Shown in pieces: positions 42,735 to 52,869 of a stretch of 64,000 bases of DNA. Made by a program: the position numbers and the translations under genes. The stretch's first letter is position 1. Every line of letters begins with the position of its first letter. The notes beneath the pieces were generated by a model that did no database searches, was not told where the DNA came from, and saw only the letters and a list, made by a program, of their open reading frames with translations. Source of the DNA: Pacificibacter marinus (GTDB taxonomy: Bacteria; Pseudomonadota; Alphaproteobacteria; Rhodobacterales; Rhodobacteraceae); NCBI RefSeq assembly GCF_018860505.1, contig NZ_JAHKPU010000010.1, forward strand, positions 62,001 to 126,000, written 5' to 3'.

Positions 42735-45700
42735 ATGTGCGCTGATACGCCCGACACTGCCGCCACTGAGGCGACCGACTATAAAACCACTTTGAACTTG
42801 CCAAAAACCGACTTTCCGATGCGTGCGGGCCTGCCCAAACGCGAACCCGGTTGGTTGGATCGCTGGGCGCAAATCGGCGTCTACGACCAATTGCGGGCTA
42901 AGGGCAAAGCCGACAGTCGCACGCCTTTCGTGCTGCATGATGGCCCCCCCTATGCGAATGGTAATTTGCACATCGGTCACGCGCTGAACAAAACCATCAA
43001 AGACATCATCGTGCGCTCGCATCAGATGATGGGCCATGACGCGCGTTATGTGCCGGGTTGGGATTGTCACGGCTTGCCGATTGAATGGAAGATCGAAGAA
43101 CAATACCGTGCCAAGGGCAAAAACAAAGACGATGTGCCTGTGGTGGATTTCCGTCAAGAGTGCCGCAAGTTTGCAGAAAACTGGGTCGGTATTCAACGTG
43201 AAGAATTCAAGCGTATCGGTATCAACGGCAATTGGGATGATCCCTATTTGACGATGAATTTCCATGCCGAGGCTGTGATTGCCGATGAATTCATGAAGTT
43301 CTTGATGAATGGCACGCTGTACCAAGGCTCCAAGCCTGTGATGTGGTCGCCTGTTGAAAAAACAGCGCTGGCCGAGGCCGAGATCGAATACCACGATCAC
43401 AAATCGCACACGATCTGGGTGCCGTTTAAGGTGATAAAGAATCGCGCGTTGATTGCAGTCAGAAACGATGGCAATGACCATCACGCTGGTTCGGTCAGTG
43501 AGCAGACGGAACGAAAGAAGCAGTTGAGTGATGCCCGTGTCGTGATCTGGACCACGACCCCTTGGACGATTCCGTCAAACAGAGCTGTCGCCTATAATCC
43601 GAAAATCAACTACGGCCTTTATAAAGTGACCGAGACCGAAGAGGAAAGCTGGACCGCAGCTGGCGATTTGTATGTCTTTGCTGATGCTTTGGCCGCGGAA
43701 TGTCTGGCCAAATCCCGCGCCACGGCTTTTGAACGTGTGCGTGATGTGACTTCTGAAGAACTTGGCGCCTTGACCCTTGCACATCCGTTTGCCGGTCTTG
43801 AAGGTTCAAAAATTGACAAAGCCACTTTCACTGAACTCAACCCGAATATGGCGGGTCGCGCATTGGCCGACGACGTCGGTTTCTGGGACTACGACGTTCC
43901 CATGATCGACGGCGATCACGTCACGGCAGATGCCGGTACAGGTTTCGTGCACACCGCGCCAAGCCACGGTGCGGACGACTACGAATGTTTCGTTGCGCGC
44001 AACTGGATTGACCGGATGACTCACAATGTCGGCGAAGAATCTGAATTCTTGCCGCATGTGCCATTCTTTGCAGGCCTGCAAGTCTTTGACCGCAAAGGCA
44101 AAGAGGGCAAAGCAAACACTGCAGTGATCGCCAAGCTGGTTGAGGCTGGCGGCATCATTGCGCGTGGTCAAGTCAAGCACAGCTACCCACATTCTTGGCG
44201 CTCCAAAGCGCCGATCGTATTCCGCAACACGCCGCAGTGGTTCGCCTCTGTCGATAAGAAACTTGATGACGGCATGGGCGAATACGGCGATAGCATCCGC
44301 GAACGCGCGCTGCGCTCCATCGATGAACTGGTCACTTGGACACCGCAGACAGGTCGCAACCGTTTGTATTCCATGATCGAAAGTCGCCCCGATTGGGTGC
44401 TCTCGCGCCAACGCGCTTGGGGTGTGCCTTTGTCGTGTTTCACCAAAAAAGGCCTGCTGCCAACAGACCCTGATTTCTTGCTGCGCAACGTTGAATTGAA
44501 CGCGCGGATCAAGGCCGAGTTCGAAGAACACGGCGCGGATATCTGGTACACGGATGGGTTCAAAGACCGCATCTTGGACGGTATCGCCAATCCTGACGAT
44601 TATGACCAAGTGTTTGACGTGTTGGACGTTTGGTTCGATTCTGGATGTACGCACGCTTTTGTTCTGCGTGACCGCGAAGACGGGACTGAGGATGGCATCG
44701 CCGATGTCTACATGGAAGGCACCGACCAACACCGTGGTTGGTTCCACTCATCCTTGTTGCAGGCCTCTGCGACCAAAGGCCGAGCGCCCTATAAAAATGT
44801 TGTGACGCATGGGTTCACGCTGGATCAAAAGGGCATGAAAATGTCCAAATCTATCGGCAATACTATCGTGCCTGAAACTATCATCAAACAATATGGCGCG
44901 GATATTTTGCGTCTCTGGGTGGCGCAAGCTGATTATACCAACGACCAACGGATCGGGCCTGAAATTCTGAAAGGCACGGCGGACAGCTACCGTCGTTTGC
45001 GCAATACTATGCGCTATATGTTAGGCTCATTGGCTGATTTCTCGGACGCAGATCGCGTGGAACCATCTGATATGCCTGAGCTTGAGCGTTGGGTTTTGCA
45101 TCGTTTGACAGAAGTTGATGAGGCCGTGCAAAAAGGGTACCGCAGCTTTGATTTCTCGGGCGTTTGGCAGGCTGTTTTCACATTCGCCACTGTCGATCTG
45201 TCGGCCTTCTACTTTGATATCCGCAAAGACGCTTTGTACTGTGACGGCGATACATTGAACCGCCGCGCGGCGCGCACTGTGTTGGATATCTTGTATCACC
45301 GGATCACCAAATGGCTCGCGCCAATCTTGGTGTTCACGATGGAAGAAGTCTGGCTTGAGCGATTCCCAGGGGGTGACAGCTCAATCCACCTTGAGGACTT
45401 TGTTGAAACGCCAAGTGATTGGAAAGATGAGGCTTTGGCCGCGAAATGGGCCAGCATTCGTCAGGTGCGCCGTGTCGTGACCGCTGCTTTGGAAATCCAG
45501 CGCACAGAAAAGGTCATCGGGGCATCGCTTGAGGCGGCACCTGTTGTGCATATCGAGGATGCGAGCATTGTTGCTGCGCTGAGAACCGTATCTTTTGATG
45601 ATCTGTGCATCACGTCGGGCATTTCTATCACAACTGATCCGTCGCCGGATGAGGCCTTCCGGTTGACCGATGTGACGGGGGTTGGGGTTGTGTTTGAAAA

Positions 45701-45803
45701 AGCGACAGGTGAGAAATGTCAGCGTTGCTGGAAAATTCTGCCAGACGTCGGCACGCACAGTCATTCCGGTGTCTGTGGTCGCTGCGATGATGCTTTGAGC
45801 TAA
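42735..45803 (+). CDS. ileS: Isoleucyl-tRNA synthetase
   Basis: This class I synthetase charges tRNA-Ile and edits valine. From ATG 42735 it is 1022 residues, beginning MCADTPDTAAT, with AGGA 9 nt upstream; an earlier in-frame start at 42657 lies in the leader structure. The HIGH motif is in NGNLHIGHALNKT (about 71-83). The editing domain is an insertion with TTPWTIPSN. KMSKS is in GMKMSKSIGNT. A C-terminal zinc finger CQRCW...CGRC closes the protein. A strong terminator follows. Confidence 0.96.
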   Translation: MCADTPDTAATEATDYKTTLNLPKTDFPMRAGLPKREPGWLDRWAQIGVYDQLRAKGKADSRTPFVLHDGPPYANGNLHIGHALNKTIKDIIVRSHQMMGHDARYVPGWDCHGLPIEWKIEEQYRAKGKNKDDVPVVDFRQECRKFAENWVGIQREEFKRIGINGNWDDPYLTMNFHAEAVIADEFMKFLMNGTLYQGSKPVMWSPVEKTALAEAEIEYHDHKSHTIWVPFKVIKNRALIAVRNDGNDHHAGSVSEQTERKKQLSDARVVIWTTTPWTIPSNRAVAYNPKINYGLYKVTETEEESWTAAGDLYVFADALAAECLAKSRATAFERVRDVTSEELGALTLAHPFAGLEGSKIDKATFTELNPNMAGRALADDVGFWDYDVPMIDGDHVTADAGTGFVHTAPSHGADDYECFVARNWIDRMTHNVGEESEFLPHVPFFAGLQVFDRKGKEGKANTAVIAKLVEAGGIIARGQVKHSYPHSWRSKAPIVFRNTPQWFASVDKKLDDGMGEYGDSIRERALRSIDELVTWTPQTGRNRLYSMIESRPDWVLSRQRAWGVPLSCFTKKGLLPTDPDFLLRNVELNARIKAEFEEHGADIWYTDGFKDRILDGIANPDDYDQVFDVLDVWFDSGCTHAFVLRDREDGTEDGIADVYMEGTDQHRGWFHSSLLQASATKGRAPYKNVVTHGFTLDQKGMKMSKSIGNTIVPETIIKQYGADILRLWVAQADYTNDQRIGPEILKGTADSYRRLRNTMRYMLGSLADFSDADRVEPSDMPELERWVLHRLTEVDEAVQKGYRSFDFSGVWQAVFTFATVDLSAFYFDIRKDALYCDGDTLNRRAARTVLDILYHRITKWLAPILVFTMEEVWLERFPGGDSSIHLEDFVETPSDWKDEALAAKWASIRQVRRVVTAALEIQRTEKVIGASLEAAPVVHIEDASIVAALRTVSFDDLCITSGISITTDPSPDEAFRLTDVTGVGVVFEKATGEKCQRCWKILPDVGTHSHSGVCGRCDDALS

Positions 45804-45850
45804 AGATACCCCCCACAGCATTGGGGCATCTTTAATATAGATATCTTAAA

Positions 45851-45876
45851 AACGGGGGCTTCGGCCCTCGTTTTTT
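45851..45876 (+). terminator. Rho-independent terminator after ileS
   Basis: aacgggggc, a ttcg tetraloop and gccctcgtt form a stable stem (one G-T wobble) with T-run 45871-45876. A second imperfect hairpin, aaagataccccc/ggggcatcttt, lies just before it. Confidence 0.92.
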
Positions 45877-46068
45877 GTTGAGTTATGATCATATTGAAGC
45901 GAGTTGAAGTGGGGCAGCCAATTGGTAAGAGATCACAGGGGCGTCTCTAAGAAATAGAGTTGGATCAGTGAGGCACTGAGGCAAAGGTCTGCATGGGCTG
46001 ACGCCGCGCGCAGGCGCGATGTCAGGGACGTTTAAAATTATCAAACCGCTCAAATTGAGAGTGTGATA

Positions 46069-46404
46069 TTAGACTGATAGCAGGCTTAGGGCCGTTGAAT
46101 ACCCAGTCTCTGCCACAGATTCTGAAGATAAGGTCAGTGTTTCATCTTCGTTGTCTGCGTCAGTTTCGGCAGTGGTCAGACCTTCAAATAAAGAGGCCAG
46201 ATCTGCGTCTGTGGTCTCTTTATTGCCGCCAGAAGGTGGACCGTTTGGAGGCGGGCCACCTGTGCCACCGCCGGACGGAGGGCCGCCAGCAGGAGGGCCA
46301 GAGGATTGGTTTTGTTCGGTTTCAATTGCTTGTGCTGTTGTTGATGACTGGCTTTGTAGGCTGGTCACCATCGCCATCGAGGCAGAATTGATGGACAGTG
46401 TCAT
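46069..46404 (-). CDS. Low-complexity Pro/Gly-rich hypothetical protein (111 aa)
   Basis: Not recognised. The protein begins MTLSINSASMAMVTSLQSQ, has a run of Pro/Gly with Ser and Asn (about 35-60), then an acidic Thr/Glu/Asp-rich part and ends in the hydrophobic STALSLLSV. There is no signal peptide or membrane helix. Ser/Thr-rich flanks, a Gly/Pro hinge and a hydrophobic end are reminiscent of secreted or surface proteins, but that is a guess. AAAGGA precedes ATG 46404. Upstream is an AT-rich region with a 10-G tract. Confidence 0.65.
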   Translation of the reverse strand: MTLSINSASMAMVTSLQSQSSTTAQAIETEQNQSSGPPAGGPPSGGGTGGPPPNGPPSGGNKETTDADLASLFEGLTTAETDADNEDETLTLSSESVAETGYSTALSLLSV

Positions 46405-46716
46405 AAGAGTGGTCCTTTGATCAGACGCGCGCGGAATGCGAAGGCGCTTGTCCGTCAAGGTGGACGCATTCATTTAACATCCGTTTGATCTTTAGATTAA
46501 AATTTTAAGGACCGTCTGCAAATTCATTTCAATTTTAATTGTTTTAGCACAGGGGGGGGGGCAGTCATGTACTGAACCTTGTGCACGCAGAACCAGCTTC
46601 GGATATATTGTGACTTGGAAAAGGTGAGCATGTGTTTCAACAGTTATCGGGCTTTCGTCGCCTATGAGCTAGGATAGCGGATCAGACATGACCAAAAGGT
46701 GCAAAAGTGCCGTGAT
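46405..46716. other. 312-bp AT-rich intergenic region with a 10-G run
   Basis: No gene is evident. The region contains AT-rich blocks that suit a minus-strand promoter for the Pro/Gly-rich gene (TTGCAG then an AT-rich -10 around 46486-46520) and a G10 homopolymer at 46552-46561. A 15-codon ORF at 46630-46677 has an AAGGTGAG upstream but no other support. Confidence 0.6.
46552..46561 (+). repeat. Homopolymer of ten G
   Basis: Ten consecutive G lie about 150 bp upstream of the start of the Pro/Gly-rich gene. Such tracts are prone to slippage or sequencing error. Confidence 0.85.
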
Positions 46717-47661
46717 TTATACAGACGTCGCACGGGGATGGGCGGCGTCGTACACTTCCAAAAGGCGGGCGGTATCGACGGCGGTATAGGCTTGGGTGGT
46801 GGCCAGTGAAGCGTGGCCCAACAATTCTTGGATCGCCCGTAAGTCGCCACCGGCATTCAATAGATGGGTGGCAAAGGAATGTCGCATTGCATGGGGCGTG
46901 ACGGTCGAGGGTAGACCAAGCTGCATCCGTGCTTTCTCGGTGACTTTGGAAATCAAACGCGGGTTTAAAGCCCCGCCGCGTTTGCCGCGAAACAGGGCTG
47001 TGTCATCGTCCAAATCAAAGGGGCATTCGCGTATATAGTCCGCCACGGCACGCCGTGCGACAGGCAAGACAGGCACCAACCGTTCTTTGTTGCCTTTGCC
47101 GACGATGCGAATGGTGTCAGTGAGCGGCACATCTTTACCAGTCAGGGAAAGCGCCTCTGAAATCCGCAAGCCGCAACCATACAATAATGTCAAAACCGCC
47201 GCATCGCGGGCATTGATCCACGGCTCACTTGATTGCAACTCAACTGTGGAAATCATGTCTTGGGCTGCATCCGCAGTCAGCGGGCGAGGCAATTTTTTAC
47301 CAAACTTAGGCGAGCGGGCGGACAAAACGCCCGAGGCGTCAAACCCGTCACGTTCTGCAATCCAACGGGTGAAGGTTTTCACGGCTGACAATGACCGCGC
47401 CAAAGACCGCGCGCCAACGCCGCGCCCGCGTTCAAACGCCATCCAAGAACGCATATCGGAAATGGTGAGGTCAGCGATTTTGCCGGTGCCAAAGCCCGTG
47501 CCGTGATGCTGCATCAAAAATGACAGCCAACCGGTGACATCACTGCGATAGGCGGTGATCGTGTGCTCTGACACGCCGTTTAAAGCGCGTTGCAAATCGA
47601 GCCAGTCCACGACAGCCATACGCAGGCCATCAGTCAACCCACCTGTGGCAGCGGAGGTCAT
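46717..47661 (-). CDS. xerC: Tyrosine recombinase XerC
   Basis: XerC with XerD resolves chromosome dimers at dif. The 314 residues have the N-terminal SAM-like core-binding domain (about 15-110) and the C-terminal catalytic domain. Catalytic residues are visible as Arg in GCGLRISEAL, Lys in GKGNKER, HAMRHSFATH (His-x-x-Arg), LGHAS and the nucleophile Tyr in TTQAYTAVD. Its ATG overlaps the stop of the DUF484 gene by 4 bp. Pairing with DUF484 is the known context for XerC. Confidence 0.93.
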   Translation of the reverse strand: MTSAATGGLTDGLRMAVVDWLDLQRALNGVSEHTITAYRSDVTGWLSFLMQHHGTGFGTGKIADLTISDMRSWMAFERGRGVGARSLARSLSAVKTFTRWIAERDGFDASGVLSARSPKFGKKLPRPLTADAAQDMISTVELQSSEPWINARDAAVLTLLYGCGLRISEALSLTGKDVPLTDTIRIVGKGNKERLVPVLPVARRAVADYIRECPFDLDDDTALFRGKRGGALNPRLISKVTEKARMQLGLPSTVTPHAMRHSFATHLLNAGGDLRAIQELLGHASLATTQAYTAVDTARLLEVYDAAHPRATSV

Positions 47662-48395
47662 GCCAGCCAGCGGCGCATTGTTTTCTCAAACACGCCAGCG
47701 AAAAAGGACAAAAGATCTGTGCCTTGGGTCGGCTTGAACATATGCGGATCTTCTGCGCCCAAGATCAACAGGCCAGGCAGGCGGCCTGATCCGAAATTGA
47801 GCTTCATGCAGGCTTCCGAGTGAATAAATCCCGTTTCGTCGCCATATATAATGTCGGTGTCTGGTGTGATTTGGCGCAACGTCACATCGCGCGGGGGTAT
47901 ATTGCGGCCCAGCGTCAGATAGGTGTTGATGAACTCTGGTTCAGCCGTGACCAAAACATCCCCTAATTTGCGCACCACGGGATCTTCGTTTTCGACCTTG
48001 GTTTCCAACAAAAGTTTGACCGCATCGACACGTAAAATATCAGCAACCTCGCCGCCTAAATCACGCAGAAATGTTTCAAAATCGAGAGGGTCCATCATGC
48101 GCAAAATCGCGCGGTGAATTTGGTTGGTGCCAGCCAGATTTTCATAGGCAGCCGCGATGACGCCGCGATGGGTGTCTTCCAAACGATCCAAGCGATCCTC
48201 AAGGCGGTCCATAGCGATGCCGCGCAAATCGACGATATTGCCGCCGTTGCTTTTTTCGTTGGCGGCGATCAATGCGCGCATGACGTCAAGATCGTCCAAA
48301 ATCATATCTGGTTCAGAGATGATTTTTTCACGTAACTCTTCGGCCATTGGCGCCATCGTTTTGGAATGGGGGGCCGTGGGAACTTGGGTGCTCAT
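47658..48395 (-). CDS. DUF484 family protein (GAF-like)
   Basis: A 245-residue protein of DUF484, which is usually encoded just before xerC. It has an N-terminal helical region with the pattern DVMRALIAANE and LRGIAMDRLEDRLDRLEDTHRGVIAAAYEN (possible coiled coil, about 55-85), followed by a GAF-like domain ending LLILGAEDPHMFKPTQGTDLLSFFAGVFE. Function unknown, probably linked to recombination or cell division. Operon with xerC. Confidence 0.9.
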   Translation of the reverse strand: MSTQVPTAPHSKTMAPMAEELREKIISEPDMILDDLDVMRALIAANEKSNGGNIVDLRGIAMDRLEDRLDRLEDTHRGVIAAAYENLAGTNQIHRAILRMMDPLDFETFLRDLGGEVADILRVDAVKLLLETKVENEDPVVRKLGDVLVTAEPEFINTYLTLGRNIPPRDVTLRQITPDTDIIYGDETGFIHSEACMKLNFGSGRLPGLLILGAEDPHMFKPTQGTDLLSFFAGVFEKTMRRWLA

Positions 48396-48541
48396 AGGGG
48401 TGCTGCCTCAAACTTAAGCTGGATTTTTCCAGTCTCTTGGCATGCAATGTGACGGCATGCACTCTGTGGCGCAAGGGAAATGCCACTTTTGTTTGGTGCA
48501 TCTGTCCTCATTTGAGACCGCAAAGTCACATCCCTAGAAAG

Positions 48542-48576
48542 AAAAAACGCCCCGCAACCGGTAGGTCGCGAGGCGT
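48542..48576 (-). terminator. Rho-independent terminator after the transaldolase gene
   Basis: On the minus strand ACGCCTCGCGACC pairs with GGTTGCGGGGCGT (two G-T wobbles) and is followed by TTTTTT. It lies about 40 bp past the stop. Confidence 0.9.
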
Positions 48577-48614
48577 AGAAACAATTCAAAGCCCGTAAAG
48601 ACAGGACAGTTTGA

Positions 48615-49268
48615 TTAGAGAATTTTGATGCCAGCAGCTTTGATGTCTTTCACAAAACCGTCCAAGCCTTTGTCGGTCAAAACATGGTTCGCCATGGCTT
48701 TGATAACGCCGGGAGGGGCTGTGATCACGTCCGCGCCGATTTTCGCACAATCAGAAATGTGGTTCACGGTGCGAATGCTAGCGGCCAAGATTTCAGTCTC
48801 GTAACCGTAGTTGTCGTAGATGGTGCGAATGTCTTCGATCAGTTCCAGACCATCGATGTTGATGTCATCCAAACGGCCGATGAAAGGCGAGATATATGTC
48901 GCGCCAGATTTCGCCGCTAAAAGCGCTTGGTTGGCAGAGAAACACAAGGTGACATTGATTTTGTGACCTTCGGATGAGAGCACTTTACAAGCTTTCAAAC
49001 CATCCAAAGTCAAAGGCAATTTGATCACAACGTTGTCGGCAATCTTGGCCAATTTGCGGCCTTCTTCGATCATCGTGGCAGAATCAAGTGCCACAACTTC
49101 GGCAGATACGGGACCATCAACCAAATCGCAGATTTCTTTGGTCACTTCCAAAATGTCACGGCCAGATTTTGCGATCAAAGACGGGTTTGTGGTCACACCA
49201 TCGCAAAAGCCAAGGTCGTTTAGCTCACGGATTGCATCTACATCGGCTGTATCAACGAAAAATTTCAT
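48615..49268 (-). CDS. tal: Transaldolase (fructose-6-phosphate aldolase/TalC type)
   Basis: A 217-residue small transaldolase of the non-oxidative pentose phosphate pathway. It begins [36 protein letters not shown], the hallmark of the TalC/Fsa family. The Schiff-base Lys is in NVVIKLPLT (about residue 86). [28 protein letters not shown] is also typical. True transaldolase versus aldolase activity cannot be told here. With gnd at 25 kb it provides pentose phosphate steps. A terminator follows. Confidence 0.92.
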   Translation of the reverse strand: MKFFVDTADVDAIRELNDLGFCDGVTTNPSLIAKSGRDILEVTKEICDLVDGPVSAEVVALDSATMIEEGRKLAKIADNVVIKLPLTLDGLKACKVLSSEGHKINVTLCFSANQALLAAKSGATYISPFIGRLDDINIDGLELIEDIRTIYDNYGYETEILAASIRTVNHISDCAKIGADVITAPPGVIKAMANHVLTDKGLDGFVKDIKAAGIKIL

Positions 49269-49393
49269 AGCGGAGTCCTCTGTACACCTAAAGTTTTCGC
49301 GCCTTGATAGCGCAAACGAGGCGTTTGAGAAAGGGGCTTATCTGTAAAAGCGGCACTGGTATGGGGCAGGCAAACCTCTTATGAAATAAGACC

Positions 49394-51589
49394 ATGACGC
49401 AGACCGATTTTTTCCCCCAAGGCGCGCTGGTCGCGGTGTTGACAACCGAGCCACTTGACCGCCCGCTGGATTATAAATCCCCCGAAGGCGGCTGCCGTTT
49501 GGGTGATTTTGTGCAGGTGCCGCTTGGGCCGCGCAAAGTTTTGGGCTGCGTTTGGGGTGCTGGGCGTGGCGGTTTTGATCTAAGCAAAGCGCGTGCCGTT
49601 TCGAACATCTTGGATGTGGCGCCGATGAGCACCGATATGATGACGTTTTTGACCCGCGTTGGCGCTTACACATTGACGCCGATGCCTGCGATGCTGCGTT
49701 TGGCCACCCGCGCGCCGGGCTTGGTCGATCCGCCGTCGATGCGCAAAGTGTACCGGCTTGGCACGGGCGAGATGCCGCGCGAGACAGATGCACGCAAGCG
49801 GGTGATTGCGACGTTGAAGGAAACGCCGAATCTGTCGTTCACTTTGAAAGAACTGGCCGAACATGTGGGCGTGGGTACTGCTGTGATCAAAGGTCTGGTG
49901 CCCTCAGGCGCTGTGTTGGAACAAGACAGCCCCCGCGATTTGGAATTCCCCCGCCTTGATCCCCATGCCAGCGGTAAGACCTTGAGCGATGATCAGGCTG
50001 CGGCCTCAGCCGCCTTGCGCAATGCTGTTGCCTCTGAGCGCTATTCCACGACCTTGCTTAAAGGTGTCACAGGATCGGGCAAAACAGAAGTCTACTTGGA
50101 AGCCGTGGCAGAATGTTTGGCTAAAGGCCGTCAGGCTTTGGTGTTATTGCCCGAGATCGCTTTGACGTCTGAGTTTTTGGACCGCGTTGAGGAACGCTTT
50201 GGATCGAAGCCTGCCGAATGGCATTCTGGTGTGACCATGACCGAACGCCGTCGTGTTTGGAAAATGGTCGGATCAGGTGGCGCGCAGATGGTGATTGGTG
50301 CGCGCTCTGCACTGTTTTTGCCTTACCAAAATCTGGGCTTGATTGTGGTCGATGAAGAACACGATACATCCTACAAACAAGAAGAGGGCGTGTTGTACAA
50401 CGCCCGCGACATGTCTGTACTGCGGGCGTCTTTGTGTTCGGCCACGGTTGTCTTGGCTTCGGCCACGCCCAGCCTTGAGACTTGGGCCAATGTCGAAGCT
50501 GGCAAATACAAACGCCTTGATTTGGAAAGCCGGTTTGGCCCCGCTGTGATGCCAGAAATGCGTGCGCTGGACATGCGGGTAGAGACCTTAGCAGCCACGC
50601 GGTTTATTTCCGACCAACTGGTCGCGGAAGTGAACAAGCGGGTGGAAAAAGGCGAACAGTCTTTGTTGTTCATCAACAGGCGTGGCTATGCCCCCGTTAC
50701 CATTTGCCGTGCCTGCGGACATCAGATTGCTTGCGATCATTGCGATGCGCGCATGGTCGAGCACCGGTTTTTGAAACGCCTGATGTGCCATCAATGTGGT
50801 GAGACGAAAGAGATGCCCACCGCTTGTCCGTCGTGCAAAGCCGAGGGGCGATTGGCCCCCGTTGGCCCCGGTGTGGAACGCTTGGCCGAAGAGGTCGTCG
50901 AGAAATTTCCCGACGCGAAAGTTGCGGTGCTCTCATCTGACTTGTTCGGCTCTGCGCGGGCCTTGAAAGAGCAAATTCAACTGATTGCCAATGGCGATAC
51001 AGATATCATTATCGGCACGCAGCTTGTCGCAAAAGGGCACAACTTTCCCAATCTGACTTTGGTGGGCGTGATCGATGCTGATTTGGGCCTGCAAGGGTCT
51101 GATCTGCGCGCCGCCGAACGTACCTTTCAATTGATGCGCCAAGTGGCCGGACGGGCAGGGCGGGCTGAGAAGCGCGGCACCGCTTTGATGCAGACGTACC
51201 AGCCCGAACACCCTGTGATCCGCGCGATTTTGGCAGGGGATGAGGAAGGCTTTTGGCGGGCCGAAGCGGAAGAACGCAAAATGGCGGGTGTGCCCCCTTA
51301 CGGTCGTATGGCGGGGATCATTTTGTCGGGGTCTGATCTTGGCGATGTGTCACGCGCCGCCAGTGACATGGCTCGCAATGTTGCCCCGTTACAAAAAATC
51401 GGCGCGATGGTTTTCGGGCCAGCCCCTGCGCCGATTGCCCGCGTGCGGGGCAAACATCGTGTACGTCTGTTGGTGAAAGCCGAAAAGACCGCGCCGCTTC
51501 AAGGCGCACTTAGCCGTTGGGCCGCAGGCGTGAGACTGCCCAAAAACGTCAAACTTCAGATCGATATCGACCCGCAGAGTTTCTGGTAG
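49394..51589 (+). CDS. priA: Primosomal protein N' (PriA helicase)
   Basis: PriA restarts stalled replication forks by loading DnaB. The 731 residues have an N-terminal DNA-binding domain and then helicase motifs: Walker A GVTGSGKTEVYLEA (about 219-232), DEEHD and SATPS. The zinc-binding cysteine cluster CRACGHQIACDHC and CHQCGE...CPSC follows (about 436-475). GTQLVAKGHNFPNLTLVGV and QVAGRAGRAEK are conserved. Divergent from tal. Confidence 0.96.
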   Translation: MTQTDFFPQGALVAVLTTEPLDRPLDYKSPEGGCRLGDFVQVPLGPRKVLGCVWGAGRGGFDLSKARAVSNILDVAPMSTDMMTFLTRVGAYTLTPMPAMLRLATRAPGLVDPPSMRKVYRLGTGEMPRETDARKRVIATLKETPNLSFTLKELAEHVGVGTAVIKGLVPSGAVLEQDSPRDLEFPRLDPHASGKTLSDDQAAASAALRNAVASERYSTTLLKGVTGSGKTEVYLEAVAECLAKGRQALVLLPEIALTSEFLDRVEERFGSKPAEWHSGVTMTERRRVWKMVGSGGAQMVIGARSALFLPYQNLGLIVVDEEHDTSYKQEEGVLYNARDMSVLRASLCSATVVLASATPSLETWANVEAGKYKRLDLESRFGPAVMPEMRALDMRVETLAATRFISDQLVAEVNKRVEKGEQSLLFINRRGYAPVTICRACGHQIACDHCDARMVEHRFLKRLMCHQCGETKEMPTACPSCKAEGRLAPVGPGVERLAEEVVEKFPDAKVAVLSSDLFGSARALKEQIQLIANGDTDIIIGTQLVAKGHNFPNLTLVGVIDADLGLQGSDLRAAERTFQLMRQVAGRAGRAEKRGTALMQTYQPEHPVIRAILAGDEEGFWRAEAEERKMAGVPPYGRMAGIILSGSDLGDVSRAASDMARNVAPLQKIGAMVFGPAPAPIARVRGKHRVRLLVKAEKTAPLQGALSRWAAGVRLPKNVKLQIDIDPQSFW

Positions 51590-51604
51590 GTTTATCTGGG
51601 CGCT

Positions 51605-52654
51605 CTAGCCGAGCCTGATTTTGAACAGATGCGTGGTCACAATCGCGCCGATCCACATGCACAATAACGCCAGCCAAGCGGTGGCCGCAAACACCGACCC
51701 GCCGGTGACGCCCGCGCCAATCGCACAGCCGCCCGCCAACATTGCGCCAAATCCCATCAGCACAGCTCCGATCATGGCGCTGCGCATCACCGGCACGGAA
51801 TCAAATGCTTGCCAGCGAAATTCGCCTGCGATCAATGACGATAAAAATGCGCCGAGCACCACGCCCGGCACAAGCCCTACATCAAATTCTAGCACCGCAT
51901 TACGATCTAAAAAGAACATTAAAGTATTGGCGGACGGGCCTGAAAACGTGGCTGAGGTGATGGGCACGGGATCGAAGGCAACCTGCGCCAGCGACCATGT
52001 GAGCATCCACCCCACAGCCACGGAAAAACCCACGCCAGAGGCAAAAATCCACGTTTTTGGCCCGATCTGATGCCGTTTTGCGAGGTAAAGCGCCAAACCA
52101 GCGGTGATCAATCCAAACGCCATGCCTGTGTGCTGCGGCAGATGTAAGGCGTTCAACAGGTTGATGTTTTCACCATTTGGGGTGATCCAAAGCATCGCCA
52201 ATGCATCACGATAGGGGGCAAGCAGTCCGTGCAAGCTCATTTGCGCTGTGACCGCGAAAATCAAGCCGGACACGACAGATCGCAGGTTGCCCGTGGATGC
52301 TAAGACCAACAAGCGCCCCGAACAGCCACGCGCCAAGACCATACCAGCGCCAAACATCATCCCACCGATCACAGCGCCTGACCATGATCCCGTCACGGCC
52401 ATGATCCGAGCATCTGCTCCGCGAAACAGCCCGAGCATTTCAGCGCCTTGGACCCAGACAAGCGCTGTGGAAAAGATCAGCAACCAGACGGCCACGCGGG
52501 GGCCCATGACGCCATGGGCAAATTCAACCGTGGCTGCGCGCAGGCAAAAGCGCGAACGCTGTGCGGATACGCCAAAGATGATGCCCGTCATTAGACCAAA
52601 CAATGCTGCGGTTGGCGTGTCTCCGATGCGTTCGACGAGGGGGAGCATATCCAT
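51605..52654 (-). CDS. YeeE/YedE (TsuA-like) sulfur-compound transporter
   Basis: An integral membrane protein of about 349 residues with some ten helices. Three cysteine motifs typical of this family are visible: QRSRFCLRAA (about 32-41), ARGCSGRLLV (about 108-117) and AGGCAIGAGVTGGS near the C-terminus. Family members such as TsuA take up thiosulfate through a relay of such cysteines. ATG 52654 is chosen over the TTG at 52660. It converges with priA, and no partner TsuB-like gene is next to it. Confidence 0.9.
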   Translation of the reverse strand: MDMLPLVERIGDTPTAALFGLMTGIIFGVSAQRSRFCLRAATVEFAHGVMGPRVAVWLLIFSTALVWVQGAEMLGLFRGADARIMAVTGSWSGAVIGGMMFGAGMVLARGCSGRLLVLASTGNLRSVVSGLIFAVTAQMSLHGLLAPYRDALAMLWITPNGENINLLNALHLPQHTGMAFGLITAGLALYLAKRHQIGPKTWIFASGVGFSVAVGWMLTWSLAQVAFDPVPITSATFSGPSANTLMFFLDRNAVLEFDVGLVPGVVLGAFLSSLIAGEFRWQAFDSVPVMRSAMIGAVLMGFGAMLAGGCAIGAGVTGGSVFAATAWLALLCMWIGAIVTTHLFKIRLG

Positions 52655-52869
52655 GTTCAAATCTATACCTGTCCTTGACGCGGGTTTGGATCATAGTTTC
52701 AGTTTTGAGAAAGCTTTGCCTTGATCTGAATCATATAAATTCAAATACAAGAATGTGATTTGTTTTCCCAACGCCAATAGAGCTAAGGCCAATTAGTGCG
52801 AGTTTGATGTGCAGCGAAGGTTGAAAGTTTTATCTTTTCAGTCGGCAGACAAAAGCCTAAACGACAAGC

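Noticed and set aside
43806-44747. 313-codon open frame on the minus strand
   Set aside because: Lies entirely inside ileS in antisense; no independent start signal or recognisable protein.
46630-46677. 15-codon ORF with AAGGTGAG before its ATG
   Set aside because: No amino-acid bias, and the next gene downstream points the other way, so it cannot be a leader peptide; likely chance.
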